From Betaproteobacteria bacterium UBA2293 (GTDB taxonomy: Bacteria > Pseudomonadota > Gammaproteobacteria > Burkholderiales > Rhodocyclaceae): DNA of 20,601 bases. The position numbers and the translations under genes are program-made. Positions 7,403-13,915 of the stretch are shown here, one piece after another; the first letter of the stretch is position 1; the number at the start of each line of letters is the position of its first letter. Where the stretch lies: NCBI GenBank assembly GCA_002345845.1, contig DDWF01000127.1, positions 1 through 20,601 on the forward strand, written 5' to 3'. The notes beneath the pieces are model-generated. The model saw nothing but the letters and a program-made list of their open reading frames with translations, had not been told where the DNA came from and made no database searches.

Positions 7403-8569
7403 TCAATAGGACTTGGGCAGATCGAGCACCTTCTCGGCGATGAAGCACATAATCAGTTGTTCGGTGATCGGCGCCAGGCGGGTCACGGTGACTTCGCGCA
7501 GCAGGCGCTCGACGTGGTACTCCTTGGCATAACCGAAACCGCCATGGGTCATCACGGCCTGCAGCGCTGATTCGTAACCAGCTCGAGCGCCGAGGAACTT
7601 GGCCGTATTGGCTTCGGCACCGCAGGGTTTGTCGTTGTCGTACAGCCAGGCGGCCTTCATCGCCATCAGCCAGGCGGCCTCCAGCGCCATCCAGCGTTCG
7701 GCCAGCGGATGCTGGATACCCTGGTTCTGACCGATGGGCCGGTCGAAAACGGTACGCTCCTTGGCATAGCGGGTCGCGCGGCGCAGGGCGTCCTGGCCGA
7801 TGCCGATGGCTTCCACGGCGATCAGGATGCGCTCCGGGTTGAGGCTGTGCAGGACATACTTGAAGCCCTTGCCTTCCTCGCCAACACGGTCGGACTCGGG
7901 AATGAACAGGTCGTCGATGAAAATGGCGTTCGAGTCGACGGCCTTGCGTCCCATCTTCGGGATCTTCTTGACCTCGATCTTCGAGCGATCTAGGTCGGTA
8001 TAGAAAATGGTGATGCCGTCGGTCGGGCGCGCGCAATCTTCGAGCTTGGTCGTCCGGGTCAGCAACATGATCTTGTTGGCGACCTGGGCGGTCGAGGTCC
8101 AGACTTTCTGTCCACGCACGATGTAGCCGCCGGGAACACGCTCGGCAAAGGTCTTGATGGCCGTAGTGTTGAGGCCGGCATCCGGCTCGGTAAAGCCGAA
8201 ACAGCACTGGTCTTCACCGCTGATCAGGCGCGGAATCCAGCGCTGCTTCTGCTCCGGCGTACCGAAGACGACAATCGGGTGCGGCCCGAACAGGTTGATG
8301 TGCACCGTCGAGGTGGCGGCCATGCCGCCGCCATGGGAAGCCACCTCGTGCATCATCACTGCCGCCTCGGTCACCCCGAGGCCGGCGCCGCCATACTCGA
8401 CCGGCATGGTGATGCCGAGCCAGCCGGCATCCGCCATGGCACGATGAAACTCGCGGGGAAACTCCCCGTCTTCGTCGCGCTGCAACCAGTAGTCGTCGCC
8501 GAAACTGCGCATGACTGCCGCCACGCCGTCGCGAATGGCTTCATGATCCGAATTGCTAGAAAAATCCAT
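7403..8569 (-). CDS. Acyl-CoA dehydrogenase with isovaleryl/long-chain-type catalytic Glu position
   Basis: This 388-residue FAD enzyme introduces an alpha,beta double bond into an acyl-CoA in the cytoplasm. Visible family motifs are PVEYGGAGLG (56-65), the flavin-contact segment CCFGFTEPDAG (122-132), KVWTST (155-160), the dimer/FAD motif RTVFDRPIGQNQ (272-283) and HGGFGYAKE (342-350). The usual C-terminal base motif (YEG-T) is absent; that region reads RLAPITEQL. Instead Glu246 in NPERILIA aligns by eye with the base of isovaleryl- and long-chain acyl-CoA dehydrogenases, which suggests a branched or bulky substrate. A GCAGGA lies 9 bases upstream of the ATG. It is the third gene of the MaoC-lyase-dehydrogenase operon, 42 bases after the lyase. 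Confidence 0.92.
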   Translation of the reverse strand: MDFSSNSDHEAIRDGVAAVMRSFGDDYWLQRDEDGEFPREFHRAMADAGWLGITMPVEYGGAGLGVTEAAVMMHEVASHGGGMAATSTVHINLFGPHPIVVFGTPEQKQRWIPRLISGEDQCCFGFTEPDAGLNTTAIKTFAERVPGGYIVRGQKVWTSTAQVANKIMLLTRTTKLEDCARPTDGITIFYTDLDRSKIEVKKIPKMGRKAVDSNAIFIDDLFIPESDRVGEEGKGFKYVLHSLNPERILIAVEAIGIGQDALRRATRYAKERTVFDRPIGQNQGIQHPLAERWMALEAAWLMAMKAAWLYDNDKPCGAEANTAKFLGARAGYESALQAVMTHGGFGYAKEYHVERLLREVTVTRLAPITEQLIMCFIAEKVLDLPKSY

Positions 8570-8611
8570 GGTCTCTATTCCTGCTTAGGTTTTGTCTGGG
8601 GCCACCAGCAC

Positions 8612-9487
8612 TCATGAAAGGCCGGCCTGGGCCAGGGTTTTCATCGCCTGCACCAGATGCGGACGGTCGTACATTTTTCCGTTGATCCCCACCACGCCGG
8701 TTCCCGGCGCCTCGGCGAAGGCGGCGACGATCGAGCGCGCCACGCCAATATCCTCTTCGCTCGGGGTGTAGCAGCGATTGATGACATCGACCTGGTCGGG
8801 GTGGATGGCGATGCGCCCGAGAAAGCCGCGCCGCCGGGACAGCAGGCAATCGCGTTCGAGGCCGGCGGCATCGCGGAAATCGCCGTACAGCGTATCCACC
8901 GCCTGGGCCTCGGCAGCGGCCGCGGCATACAGCGCGCCGGAGCGCGCCTGCACGTAGGCGGCCGACAGTTCGCCGTCCTCCTCGCGGTTGCTAATCGAGC
9001 CGAGCGCCGCCGCCAGATCCTCGGCGCCCCAGGTGATACCCACCAGGCGCGGCGGCTTGCTGGCATAACTGAGCAGATTAAGCATGCCGGCGGCCGTTTC
9101 GGTGGCCACGACAACCACCTTGATCGACTGCGGCAACAGACCGGCGCGCACTTCCAGAACATCCAGGTAATGGCTCAGACGGAGCACCTCGGCGGCACCA
9201 TCGGCCTTCGGCAGGACGATGCCGTCGAGCCCCTCGCCGACCACCTGCGCCAGATCTGGCAATGCATCGGCCGTGCTCAGCGGGTTGATCCGGACAAAGC
9301 CCTTCCAGCTCCGCTGCCCGCAGGTCGCCGCCAGATGCTCGGCGGCCATCCGGCGCGCCAGCGGACGACGGCTTTCGGCCACCGAGTCTTCAAGATCGAG
9401 GATCAGCGCATCGGCTGACGAGGCGACGGATTTCTGCAGCTTTTTCTCGCTATCCGCCGGCACGAAAAGCATCGAACGTAGCTTCAT
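8612..9487 (-). CDS. HpcH/HpaI-family CoA-ester lyase (citrate-lyase-beta-like)
   Basis: This 291-residue TIM-barrel enzyme belongs to the CitE-like group, which cleaves 3-hydroxyacyl-CoA esters such as malyl-, citramalyl- or HMG-CoA by retro-aldol or Claisen chemistry. Family motifs are RSMLFVPA (4-11), DALILDLEDSV (26-36), the CoA/substrate arginine in FVRIN (Arg66), GIVLPKA (89-95), the metal ligand Glu130 in ATETAAGM, the second metal ligand Asp157 in WGAEDLAAALG, and IAIHPDQ (226-232). The ATG at 9487 overlaps the MaoC stop as ATGA, showing translational coupling; a longer frame to 9532 would overlap MaoC more deeply and lacks support. Coupling to a hydratase suggests that the hydratase makes the hydroxyacyl-CoA this enzyme splits. 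Confidence 0.9.
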   Translation of the reverse strand: MKLRSMLFVPADSEKKLQKSVASSADALILDLEDSVAESRRPLARRMAAEHLAATCGQRSWKGFVRINPLSTADALPDLAQVVGEGLDGIVLPKADGAAEVLRLSHYLDVLEVRAGLLPQSIKVVVVATETAAGMLNLLSYASKPPRLVGITWGAEDLAAALGSISNREEDGELSAAYVQARSGALYAAAAAEAQAVDTLYGDFRDAAGLERDCLLSRRRGFLGRIAIHPDQVDVINRCYTPSEEDIGVARSIVAAFAEAPGTGVVGINGKMYDRPHLVQAMKTLAQAGLS

Positions 9488-9948
9488 GCCAGCGGCTTCC
9501 GCAGCATCAGCGCCTGACGAACACAGATGCACACCACTTCGTCGTGCTGGTTGAGACCCTGGTGCCGGAAAGTGACAATCCCCTGCTCCGGGCGCGAGCG
9601 ACTGTCGCGCTTATCGACGACGGTCGTCACCGAGCGGATCGTGTCGCCGGCGAACACCGGCTTGGGAAACAGCACTTCGCTCATGCCCAGATTGGCAACC
9701 GTCGTCCCCAGGGTCGTATCCTGAACCGTCAGCCCGATGACCAAACCAAGCGTAAAAATGCTGTTGAACAACGGACGGCCGAACTCGGTCTGCTTGCAGT
9801 ACTCCGCATCAATATGAATTTGCGCGGGGTTGTAGGTAGCGCCGCAGAACCAGATGTTCTCGGCCTCGACCAGCGTGCGCCGGATCTCGTGCTCGAAGAT
9901 TTGCCCTGCTTCCAACTGATCGTAAAATTTGCCAGCCATGCTTTGCAT
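9484..9948 (-). CDS. MaoC-like (hot-dog fold) enoyl-CoA hydratase
   Basis: This 154-residue protein has the single hot-dog domain of MaoC hydratases. The signature segment is YNPAQIHIDAEYC, then TEFGRPLFNS, FTLGLVIGL and VFAGDTI. His45 is the expected catalytic histidine. The residue five before it, usually Asp in (R)-specific enoyl-CoA hydratases, is Asn40. The block from LFNSIFTLG through DTTLGTTVANLG to DSRSRPEQGIV resembles the subgroup that hydrates branched dicarboxylic enoyl-CoAs such as itaconyl- or mesaconyl-CoA (from memory, moderate certainty). A second ATG at 9939 has GGGA eight bases upstream and could be the real start, three codons shorter. It is the first gene of its operon, 25-35 bases after a good promoter. 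Confidence 0.88.
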   Translation of the reverse strand: MQSMAGKFYDQLEAGQIFEHEIRRTLVEAENIWFCGATYNPAQIHIDAEYCKQTEFGRPLFNSIFTLGLVIGLTVQDTTLGTTVANLGMSEVLFPKPVFAGDTIRSVTTVVDKRDSRSRPEQGIVTFRHQGLNQHDEVVCICVRQALMLRKPLA

Positions 9949-9979
9949 CCCGTAGTTGTCAAAAACAATCCGCTTGTTG

Positions 9980-10007
9980 ATTGTATGCTAGCAAACCGAA
10001 TTGTTAA
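9980..10007 (-). promoter_or_regulatory. Sigma70-like promoter for the MaoC-lyase-acyl-CoA dehydrogenase operon
   Basis: On the minus strand TTAACA (10007-10002, 5 of 6 to TTGACA) is separated by 16 bases from TACAAT (9985-9980, 5 of 6 to TATAAT). Transcription would begin near 9973, about 25 bases before the first MaoC ATG. The -35 box lies inside the perfect inverted repeat TTGTTAATT (10001-10009) / AATTAACAA (10027-10035), so a regulator could compete with RNA polymerase there. Confidence 0.6.
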
Positions 10008-10031
10008 TTGCAATCACCTCAGCGATAATTA

Positions 10032-10057
10032 ACAAACCGACCATTCCGTCTGTTTGT
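10032..10057. promoter_or_regulatory. Candidate operator: 10-bp inverted repeat upstream of the MaoC operon promoter
   Basis: ACAAACCGAC (10032-10041) and GTCTGTTTGT (10048-10057) are inverted repeats matching at 9 of 10 positions with a 6-base spacer. The size and spacing are usual for a TetR-family dimer site. The core CAAACCGA recurs in direct orientation at 9992-9999, between the -35 and -10 boxes, so two regulator sites may flank and overlap the promoter. No regulator gene is present in this window. The regulator family is inference. Confidence 0.45.
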
Positions 10058-10127
10058 GATAGTAAACACTCCGCTCGCGCCCTGTCAATCGTGCGGAGGA
10101 TTTTTCCTTGCTAGATCCAAGTGCCGC

Positions 10128-10150
10128 AGCCTCCGGCCGACCGGGAGGCT
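10128..10150. terminator. Stem-loop downstream of the substrate-binding-protein gene
   Basis: AGCCTCC (10128-10134) pairs with GGAGGCT (10144-10150) around a 9-base loop that can pair further with a bulge. It lies about 25 bases after the binding-protein stop on the minus strand, where the OYE-to-binding-protein operon should end. No U-tract follows directly, so a rho-assisted or stabilising role is as likely as intrinsic termination. Confidence 0.4.
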
Positions 10151-10174
10151 AACGACAGCGCAAGCCGCGTCAGC

Positions 10175-11335
10175 TCAGCGCAAGATCCTGCCCTGGCTGT
10201 TCAGGATGGTGATATCGACGAATTGCGACCCTTGCCGGACGCCAGGCCGGTAAGCGACGACATAACCGCCCAGATCGATCGGCGCCTGTTCCAGGGCCGT
10301 CACCAGATCGTCGGGCACAGGATTCGCCCCCGACCGGCGCAGCGCTTCGCTGGCGATCCGCGCCGCAATGTAGCCCTCCAGGCCATAGTACGAAGGCTGC
10401 GCCTCGGGATTGAGTGCCCTGATGGCGCGCAGATAGTCGCCGGTGACCTTGACCGTGTCGTTCCACGGATAGGGCGTGACCTGGGAAATGATGACGCCCT
10501 TGGCACCTGCGGCACCAAGTTCAGCGACGAGGAGATCGGCACCGACCAGGGAGACGGTGGCAAACTGTGTTGCCGCATTGATCTTCTTCAGGGCGCGGAT
10601 GGCGGCGGCAGCAGGCTTGTGCGTGGCGAGTACCAGCACGAGTTGCGGCGCCGCATCGGCAAGTTGCTTGATGACGCCGGGCGTGACGCCCTTGGCCGGA
10701 TCGAAGGCGACGCTCGCCACCGCTGAAAGCCGGTGCCGCTTCATGGCCTCGACGAATCCGTCCAACCCGGCCCGACCAAACGAATCGTCCTGATAGACGA
10801 CCCCGATCTTCGTCACCGCCAGCGGCACTGCGTGATCGATGATGACCGCCACCTCCTTCTCCACGGAGGCGCGGGTACTGAAGGCGTAGCGACCCGGTTG
10901 CAGATGAAGGGAACTGGTGCCGGTAGACAGGCCGATCAGGGGAATACCAGCCGTGCGGAACGCTTGCATCGCCTCGACGGTACCGGGCGAACCGAAGAAT
11001 CCGACCAGGGAAAGGACTTTCTCCTCATTGATCAGCCGGCGCGTATTGGCCAGCATGCGCTCGGTTTCGTAGCCATCGTCGAGGCTGACGACTTCGATTT
11101 TTCGGCCATGGATACCGCCTTCGGCATTGACCCGGGCAAAGCAGGCCAGGGCGCCTTCGCGCAAGGCCTTGCCGTAGGCCGCCACCGGTCCGCTCAATGG
11201 CAAGGACATGCCCAGCCGGATCGCTGCGCTCCCTTCGTTGCCCGGCGCGGCATTGGCCCGCTCCGGATAGCTGCCGATACCCATCGCTGTCGCGACGAAA
11301 ACGACGAACACCAGCCCACCCAACAATCTTTTCAT
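10175..11335 (-). CDS. Branched-chain amino acid-type ABC substrate-binding protein (LivJ-like), lone
   Basis: This 386-residue periplasmic protein has a signal peptide (MKRLLGGLVFVVFVATAMG, cleavage near ANA|APG after residue 29). A type I periplasmic-binding fold follows: IRLGMSLPLSGPVAAYGKAL, ARVNAEGGIHGRKIEVVSLDDGY, then LVGFFGSPGT and KIGVVYQDDSFGRAGLDGF. These are hallmarks of the Peripla_BP_6/LivJ group, which binds amino acids, short acids or aromatic acids. The frame extends far upstream into the CoA-transferase gene, so the ATG at 11335 is chosen for the signal peptide; its ribosome site is weak. No ABC permease or ATPase gene is present in the window, so it may share a transporter encoded elsewhere. 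It is the last gene of its operon, 83 bases after the CoA-transferase-like gene. Confidence 0.87.
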   Translation of the reverse strand: MKRLLGGLVFVVFVATAMGIGSYPERANAAPGNEGSAAIRLGMSLPLSGPVAAYGKALREGALACFARVNAEGGIHGRKIEVVSLDDGYETERMLANTRRLINEEKVLSLVGFFGSPGTVEAMQAFRTAGIPLIGLSTGTSSLHLQPGRYAFSTRASVEKEVAVIIDHAVPLAVTKIGVVYQDDSFGRAGLDGFVEAMKRHRLSAVASVAFDPAKGVTPGVIKQLADAAPQLVLVLATHKPAAAAIRALKKINAATQFATVSLVGADLLVAELGAAGAKGVIISQVTPYPWNDTVKVTGDYLRAIRALNPEAQPSYYGLEGYIAARIASEALRRSGANPVPDDLVTALEQAPIDLGGYVVAYRPGVRQGSQFVDITILNSQGRILR

Positions 11336-11418
11336 TTCTATTCTCGTTGTTAACCGCGCCCCCGGCTGAACCGGAGCTTGTCCTGAGCGAGCCGCAAGCA
11401 GCCTTCTGTGAACCGCTT

Positions 11419-12672
11419 TTACAGGCCGGCCGCGATGCCCGCCCACTCGGCAGCAAGCCCTTCCCGAAACGGCGGGGCAGCCAGTTCGATCAGCTTCTCG
11501 GCACGCTGGTGCAGCGACAGGTTCGCCAGTTCGGCGCTGCCGTGCTCGGTAACCACGCGATCGAGCATGTGACGCGGCGCCCCGACCGCGCTGCCGGTAC
11601 CGAGTCGGGGAACGATGCGGCTGATCGTCCCCTTGCCGGCCGTTGACGACAGGCAGAAGATTGCCCGCCCACCGGGCGCCAGTCGCGCCCCGGTAACGAA
11701 CGGCGGCATGCCGCCGACGCCGGCCAGCAGCCGACCGTCGAGGCAATCGCAATTGACCTGGCCGAAGAGATCGATCTCGACGGCGGCATTGATCGAAACG
11801 AAATTCGGAATCCGCGCGATGCTGCAGATATCGTGGGTTTCCCCGACACTGCGAAAGGCGAAGGCATCGTCTTCGGCCAGTCGCCGATAGAAGCTTTCGT
11901 CGCCGAGCGCCACGCCGGCGACGATCGAGGCGACGCCCTGAATCGTCCCAGACTCGCGCAGGCCGAGAATCTCCTCGGTCACCATGCCGGAATGCAGGCG
12001 CAACTGGCGATGCTCACGCAAGGAACGAACCACGGCACTCTGCATCTTGCCGATCCCCAGTTGCAGAGTATCGCCATCACGGACCATGGCGGCGACGTGG
12101 CGGCCGATGGCCAGCAGTTCCGGCCCGGGATCACCGCTCAGTTGCGTCACCAGCGGCGCGTCGACCTCACAGACGACATCGCAGTCGGCGCGCGCGATGC
12201 TGAAGCTGCCTCGGGTACGCGGCATGCGCGGATTGACGTGGGCCACTCGGATCCCTGCCCGCGCCCAGACGGCCGGCAGGAAGTCATGACAGACCCCGAG
12301 GCTCATCCGGCCGGCGGCATCCGGCGGACTGACTTGTGCCAGCGCCAGATCGATAGGCAATGACTGCAGGTCATGCCACACCCCGGTGTAATCGAGGGGC
12401 AGCAGGTCCACACGCCCCTGGCGCATCGGTTCCCGCAAATTGGGCTGAATGAAGTAGGCGCGTTGCCTGGCCTGCGGATGCAGGCCGGGATAATCGCCGA
12501 AATTGATGCCGGGAAAATGCACGCCGACGAAGCGTACCCCGGCCGCCTTGTCGGGATGGCGACAGAGGGCCTCGAAAAAAGCCAGCGATTCGCCGGAAGT
12601 GCCGGGGATGAAGACATTCATCCCCGGCCGCAGCATGGCGACGACCTGATCCAGGCACGCTTGCTTGTTCAT
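11419..12672 (-). CDS. Acetyl-CoA hydrolase/transferase family protein (Cat1/Cat2-like), atypical active site
   Basis: This 417-residue protein resembles 4-hydroxybutyrate/acetate CoA-transferases and acetyl-CoA hydrolases. Recognisable segments are LQLGIGKMQSAVV (203-215), VSINAAVEIDLFGQVNCD (292-309), LLAGVGGMPPFVTGA (315-329), SSTAGKGTISRIVP and the C-terminal VVTEHGSAELANLSLHQRA. Members move CoA between acids through a glutamyl-CoA thioester. Where characterised transferases read H-T-E-M, this protein reads LRLHSGMVTEE, so the expected catalytic Glu appears to be Gly229; Glu233 and Glu234 are close by. Its role could be CoA transfer, thioester hydrolysis or something else. An ACGGAGA ribosome site lies about 9 bases before the ATG. 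It sits 39 bases after the thiolase. Confidence 0.82.
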   Translation of the reverse strand: MNKQACLDQVVAMLRPGMNVFIPGTSGESLAFFEALCRHPDKAAGVRFVGVHFPGINFGDYPGLHPQARQRAYFIQPNLREPMRQGRVDLLPLDYTGVWHDLQSLPIDLALAQVSPPDAAGRMSLGVCHDFLPAVWARAGIRVAHVNPRMPRTRGSFSIARADCDVVCEVDAPLVTQLSGDPGPELLAIGRHVAAMVRDGDTLQLGIGKMQSAVVRSLREHRQLRLHSGMVTEEILGLRESGTIQGVASIVAGVALGDESFYRRLAEDDAFAFRSVGETHDICSIARIPNFVSINAAVEIDLFGQVNCDCLDGRLLAGVGGMPPFVTGARLAPGGRAIFCLSSTAGKGTISRIVPRLGTGSAVGAPRHMLDRVVTEHGSAELANLSLHQRAEKLIELAAPPFREGLAAEWAGIAAGL

Positions 12673-12711
12673 TCGGCAGATCTCCGTGGCATCGCTAGCT
12701 GACTCCGTACC

Positions 12712-13914
12712 TCAGGCGCCGAGGCGGCCGATGATGGAGATGGCGCAGACATTCTGGTGCGGATGGCCGCCCAGATTCTGCGTCAGCCCGAGGTCGGCCT
12801 TGGCCAGTTGGCGCTCCCCGGCCCGGCCGAGCAACTGGAGGTAAACCTCGTAGACCATGCGCAGCCCCGAGGCGCCGATCGGATGACCGAAGCACTTGAG
12901 CCCGCCGTCGATCTGGCAGGGAATCGCCCCATCGCGGTCGTAGCGGCCTTCGAGAATGTCGTAGGCGGCGCGGCCGGGACGGCTCAACTGCAGGCCCTCC
13001 ATCAGCACCAGCTCGGTGATCGAGAAACAGTCGTGCACTTCGATCAGGTCCAGCGCAGCCGACGGGTCGGCAATGCCGGCTTCCTGGTAGGCACGGGCAG
13101 CGGCGACCTCGGCGGTACGGATCGAGGCACCGTCCCAGGTGCTGAACTGCGCCTCTTCGCCGTTGGACACCGACAGCTGCAGCGACTTCACGGTGATCAC
13201 GTCCTTCTTGCCGAGCTTTTTGGCGATTTCCGGCGTCGTCACGATGGCGCAGGCGGCACCGTCGCTGACCCCGGAGCAATCGTAGAGGCCGAGCGGCTCG
13301 GCGATGATCTTCGCCTTGAGCACGTCTTCCTCGGTGATCCGGTTACGCAGATGCGCCTTGGGATTGAGTACCGCGTTGTCGTGGCTTTTGACCGAGACGT
13401 GCGCCATCGCCCGTTTCAGTTCCTCGGGCGGGATCCCGTACTTGCTCTGATAAGCCGTTGCCAGCTGGGCGAAGGCGCCGGGGGCCGAACCGTTGGGCAG
13501 CCACAGGTCGGTGACCGTGCCGCGGGTACGGTGCGGCAAGCCGCCGTAGCCGGTGTCCTTGAGCTTTTCGACGCCAAGGGCGAGCACGATGTCGTAAGCG
13601 CCGGAGGCGACCGCATAGACGGCGCCACGCAAGGCTTCGGTCCCCGTCGCACAGGCATTCTCGACCCGGGTCACGGCGATGTTCTGCAGGCGCAGGGCCT
13701 GGGCCAGCGGCCCGGCCGTCTTGCCGACGTTGTTTTCTTCGAGGCAGACGCCCAGCCAGGCCGCTTCAATCTGCTTGCGCTCGATGCCGGCATCGGCGAT
13801 GGCCTCGGTAAAGGCCTCGAGCATCAGATCCTCGGCATTGTCCGACCAGCGCTCGCCAAACTTCGAGCAGCCCATACCTACGATCGCAACGCGATCACGA
13901 ATTCCGCTAGCCAT
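12712..13914 (-). CDS. SCP2-type thiolase (acetyl-CoA acetyltransferase family)
   Basis: This 400-residue thiolase releases acetyl- or propionyl-CoA from a 3-ketoacyl-CoA. The nucleophile is Cys88 in VENACATGTEALRGA. The other catalytic motifs are EVHDCFSITE (292-301) and GGLKCFGHPIGASG (337-350), with the active-site His344. The HDCF motif and the absence of the usual NxNGGAIAxGHP pattern mark the sterol-carrier-protein-type/archaeal group, whose members usually need a DUF35 (OB-fold) partner. The ATG at 13914 is one base after the stop of the HMGS-DUF35 gene and has AAGGA eight bases upstream. An upstream extension of the frame lies inside that gene and is rejected. The coupling points to a thiolase/DUF35 complex, as in BbsAB, Ltp2-type steroid thiolases and archaeal acetoacetyl-CoA thiolase. 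Confidence 0.92.
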   Translation of the reverse strand: MASGIRDRVAIVGMGCSKFGERWSDNAEDLMLEAFTEAIADAGIERKQIEAAWLGVCLEENNVGKTAGPLAQALRLQNIAVTRVENACATGTEALRGAVYAVASGAYDIVLALGVEKLKDTGYGGLPHRTRGTVTDLWLPNGSAPGAFAQLATAYQSKYGIPPEELKRAMAHVSVKSHDNAVLNPKAHLRNRITEEDVLKAKIIAEPLGLYDCSGVSDGAACAIVTTPEIAKKLGKKDVITVKSLQLSVSNGEEAQFSTWDGASIRTAEVAAARAYQEAGIADPSAALDLIEVHDCFSITELVLMEGLQLSRPGRAAYDILEGRYDRDGAIPCQIDGGLKCFGHPIGASGLRMVYEVYLQLLGRAGERQLAKADLGLTQNLGGHPHQNVCAISIIGRLGA

Positions 13915-13915
13915 T

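Noticed and set aside
11336..11418. GGAGCTTGTCCTGAGCGAG resembling a dispersed intergenic repeat
   Set aside because: Only a short fragment without a clear second arm or hairpin; too little to call a repeat element.
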